Part shown: positions 39,965 through 41,562 of the stretch, in pieces | Numbering within the stretch: the stretch's first letter is position 1 | How the letters are laid out: every line of letters begins with the position of its first letter | Assembly (NCBI GenBank): GCA_022826185.1 | Contig: JAJDVH010000076.1 | Location: forward strand, 1-41,562 | DNA: 41,562 nucleotides | Source of the DNA: Alphaproteobacteria bacterium | Lineage (GTDB): Bacteria; Pseudomonadota; Alphaproteobacteria; Bin95 | Reading direction: 5' to 3' | The notes under the pieces: generated by a model | What the model was told of the DNA's origin: nothing | What the model saw: the letters and a program-made list of their open reading frames with translations, nothing else | The model's database searches: none | Translations under genes and position numbers: made by a program

Positions 39965-41338
39965 TCAAATGCCCGGAGGCGTCCCCAGGCGGCGGGAGGC
40001 CGGGCCGATAACGCCCTCGACGGCGAGGCCGATGGAGAGCACGCGCTCGTCCATGCCGCGCGGGGCGAGGAGCTGCAGGCCGACCGGCATGCCGGAGCCG
40101 TCGAGGCCGGCCGGAATCGTGAGCCCGCAAAGCTCCAGAAGGTTGCCCGGCATGGTGTTGCGGAGCGCGGCCATGTTGTGCGTCCGGTAGCCTTCGCCTT
40201 CGGCCGCGTGCTGGAGCAGCGGCGCGGTGATCGGCGTCGTCGGCCCGACGATGGCGTCGATGTCCGCAAGCCGGGCGTTCGCCGCCGCGGCCGCGCGGGC
40301 AATGCGCATCTTCCGCCCCATATACTCCGTCGAGGTCAATGTCCCGAAAGCCTCGAAGCGGCTGCGGACATTCGGGTCCAGCGTCGCCTTGAAGTCGGGC
40401 AGCTCGTTTTCGATGAAGGCGACGAATTCGGGCACCGCCAGCCCGCCTTCCGCGAAGATCGCCCTGGCGTCGGCCATTTCCGGCAGGTCGAAGGATTCCA
40501 CCGTTGCGCCGCGATCTTCCAGCTCGGCAAGGGCGGCGCGCACGGTCTCCGCCACGCCCGGACCGCAGTCCTCAAACAGGCTCTCGATCACGCCGAGCCT
40601 GAGGCGCGCCGGGTCCGCCGGCTCCGGCGGCGTCCGGCAGACCGGGTCTATCGCCGCAAAGGCGAGGGCCGCATCCGCGACCGAGCGGGTCAGCACGCCG
40701 GCCGTGTCGAGCGACGGGCTGAGCGGCACGATGCCCTGGAGCGACCAGCGCCCGTAGCTCGTCTTGAGGCCGACCGTTCCGGTAAAGCTCGCCGGAACGC
40801 GCACCGAACCCGCCGTGTCGGAGCCGAGCGCAACGACCGCGGTGCCCTCCAGCAGCGAAACGCCGGCGCCGGCGCTGGAGCCGCCCGGCGCGCGGTGCGC
40901 GTTGCCGCCCCAGGGGTTGCGCGGCGTGCCCCAATGCGGGTTGGAGCCGACGCCGCCGAACGCGAATTCCACCGTGTGCGTCTTGCCGGTGACAACGGCG
41001 AGCCCGTTCCTGACCGCCGCAACGACAGGCCCCTCGGCCTCCCACGAGGCGGGGAGCGGCCTGGGCGAGCCGGCATGGGTCGGCGTTCCGGAGAGGCCGA
41101 ACAGGTCCTTGACCGACACCGGCAGGCCCTGCAGCGGCCCGAAATCGAGGCCCTGGGCGAACGCGGCATCGGCAAGGTCCGCCGCGCGGGCGGCATGGTC
41201 CGGCATCCAGAGCTTGTAGGCGCCGAGCGCCTCGCTGCGGTTGGCGAGCGCCTGGTCCAACAGGCTGCGGGCCGTCACCCGGCCGGCCCGAAGCGCCTGG
41301 CCCAGTTCGGCGATGGTGGCGGAAGAGAGGTCAGTCAT
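39965..41338 (-). CDS. amidase signature family protein
   Basis: The 457-residue protein belongs to the GatA/amidase-signature hydrolases. The Ser-cisSer-Lys triad is present: K77 (VSVKDLFG), S154 (PGGSSAG) and nucleophile S178 (GSDTAGSVRVPA). These are close to GatA numbering. I chose ATG 41338, with GGAG upstream, giving MTDLSSATIAEL. The longer start at 41377 adds a poor N-terminus. A GatA role is unlikely because no gatB or gatC is adjacent and the neighbours are an SDR and a crotonase. A catabolic amide or aryl-amide hydrolase is more plausible. It is the first gene of this minus-strand operon, and the 138 bp upstream hold no gene I can see. Confidence 0.9.
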   Translation of the reverse strand: MTDLSSATIAELGQALRAGRVTARSLLDQALANRSEALGAYKLWMPDHAARAADLADAAFAQGLDFGPLQGLPVSVKDLFGLSGTPTHAGSPRPLPASWEAEGPVVAAVRNGLAVVTGKTHTVEFAFGGVGSNPHWGTPRNPWGGNAHRAPGGSSAGAGVSLLEGTAVVALGSDTAGSVRVPASFTGTVGLKTSYGRWSLQGIVPLSPSLDTAGVLTRSVADAALAFAAIDPVCRTPPEPADPARLRLGVIESLFEDCGPGVAETVRAALAELEDRGATVESFDLPEMADARAIFAEGGLAVPEFVAFIENELPDFKATLDPNVRSRFEAFGTLTSTEYMGRKMRIARAAAAANARLADIDAIVGPTTPITAPLLQHAAEGEGYRTHNMAALRNTMPGNLLELCGLTIPAGLDGSGMPVGLQLLAPRGMDERVLSIGLAVEGVIGPASRRLGTPPGI

Positions 41339-41476
41339 CGCGCTCCGACTGTAGCCCGGACATCTCGACGATGTCATGGTCTGTCACGAGGCGCGCTCGG
41401 CCTTCCAGCGATGTGTCATGAAATGTCGTAACTGCCCAGGATGGTTCCCGTGGCGTTAGGGATGTCCGGGTTCCGT

Positions 41477-41562
41477 TCAGGCGTATTTGATGCCGTCGAT
41501 GAAGCTTTCGGAGGATCCGGTCAGGGTATCGAGGACATCGCGACCCTGCTTTTGGGCCGTGG
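41477..41562 (-). mobile_element. possible transposase C-terminus, cut by window edge
   Basis: The minus strand is open from the window end to TGA at 41479-41477. It encodes TAQKQGRDVLDTLTGSSE, then SFIDGIKYA. The T-x-x-x-Q-G-R-x-V-L-D-x-L-T pattern recalls C-termini of some IS66-like transposases. Only 27 residues are visible and no terminal repeat can be tested, so this is tentative. It could also be the end of an unrelated protein. Confidence 0.35.

Noticed and set aside
39935-41431. 498-codon plus-strand open frame
   Set aside because: It is antisense to the amidase gene, whose Ser-cisSer-Lys triad is complete. The translation is Arg/Gly/Ala-rich.

Overview
The window is a 41.6 kb piece of a GC-rich alphaproteobacterial chromosome. 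The organism is inferred from gene order. A complete 14-gene nuoA-N complex I operon runs directly into birA, coaX, rnj, mce, a DUF1467 gene, proS, lolC and lolD. The upstream minus-strand order is tRNA-Leu, tig, clpP, clpX, lon, hupB. ProRS is the short 438-residue form, hspQ is present, and NuoC and NuoD are separate proteins. A Rhodospirillales-like lineage is plausible, but I cannot assign a genus.

Layout, left to right. (1) 1-1328, plus strand: the 3' part of a crotonase-fold gene and a TauD/TfdA dioxygenase, an accessory or catabolic pair. (2) 1317-23027, minus strand: nuoA to nuoN, then birA-coaX-rnj-mce-DUF1467-tag-proS-lolC-lolD. It is almost without gaps and has many ATGA or TGATG stop/start overlaps. 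It combines respiration, CoA and biotin cofactor chemistry, RNA decay, methylmalonyl-CoA metabolism, alkylation repair, tRNA charging and lipoprotein export. (3) 23146-24665: tRNA-Asp(GTC) and tRNA-Val(TAC) on the minus strand. The 1.37 kb between them holds a wrecked IS66 transposase gene and a 35-codon signal-peptide-like ORF. (4) 24693-31100, minus strand: tRNA-Leu(TAG), trigger factor, ClpP, ClpX, Lon and HU, a protein-folding and proteolysis block. (5) 31139-35511: a stand-alone AceE-like (homodimeric 2-oxoacid dehydrogenase E1/transketolase) protein, divergent from a TfdA-like dioxygenase coupled to an MFS transporter. (6) 35618-38347, plus strand: hspQ, a family III CoA-transferase and mnmA. 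(7) 38361-41338, minus strand: a three-gene amidase-SDR-crotonase operon. (8) 41477-41562: a possible transposase C-terminus running off the window.

Most of the window is conserved core machinery. The less ordinary parts are the AceE-like/dioxygenase/MFS module, the crotonase-fold proteins lacking one or both catalytic glutamates, the tag gene inside the nuo-to-lol block, the IS66 relic between two tRNA genes, and an AT-richer stretch in nuoM. I saw no CRISPR array, rRNA, prophage or clearly new system.
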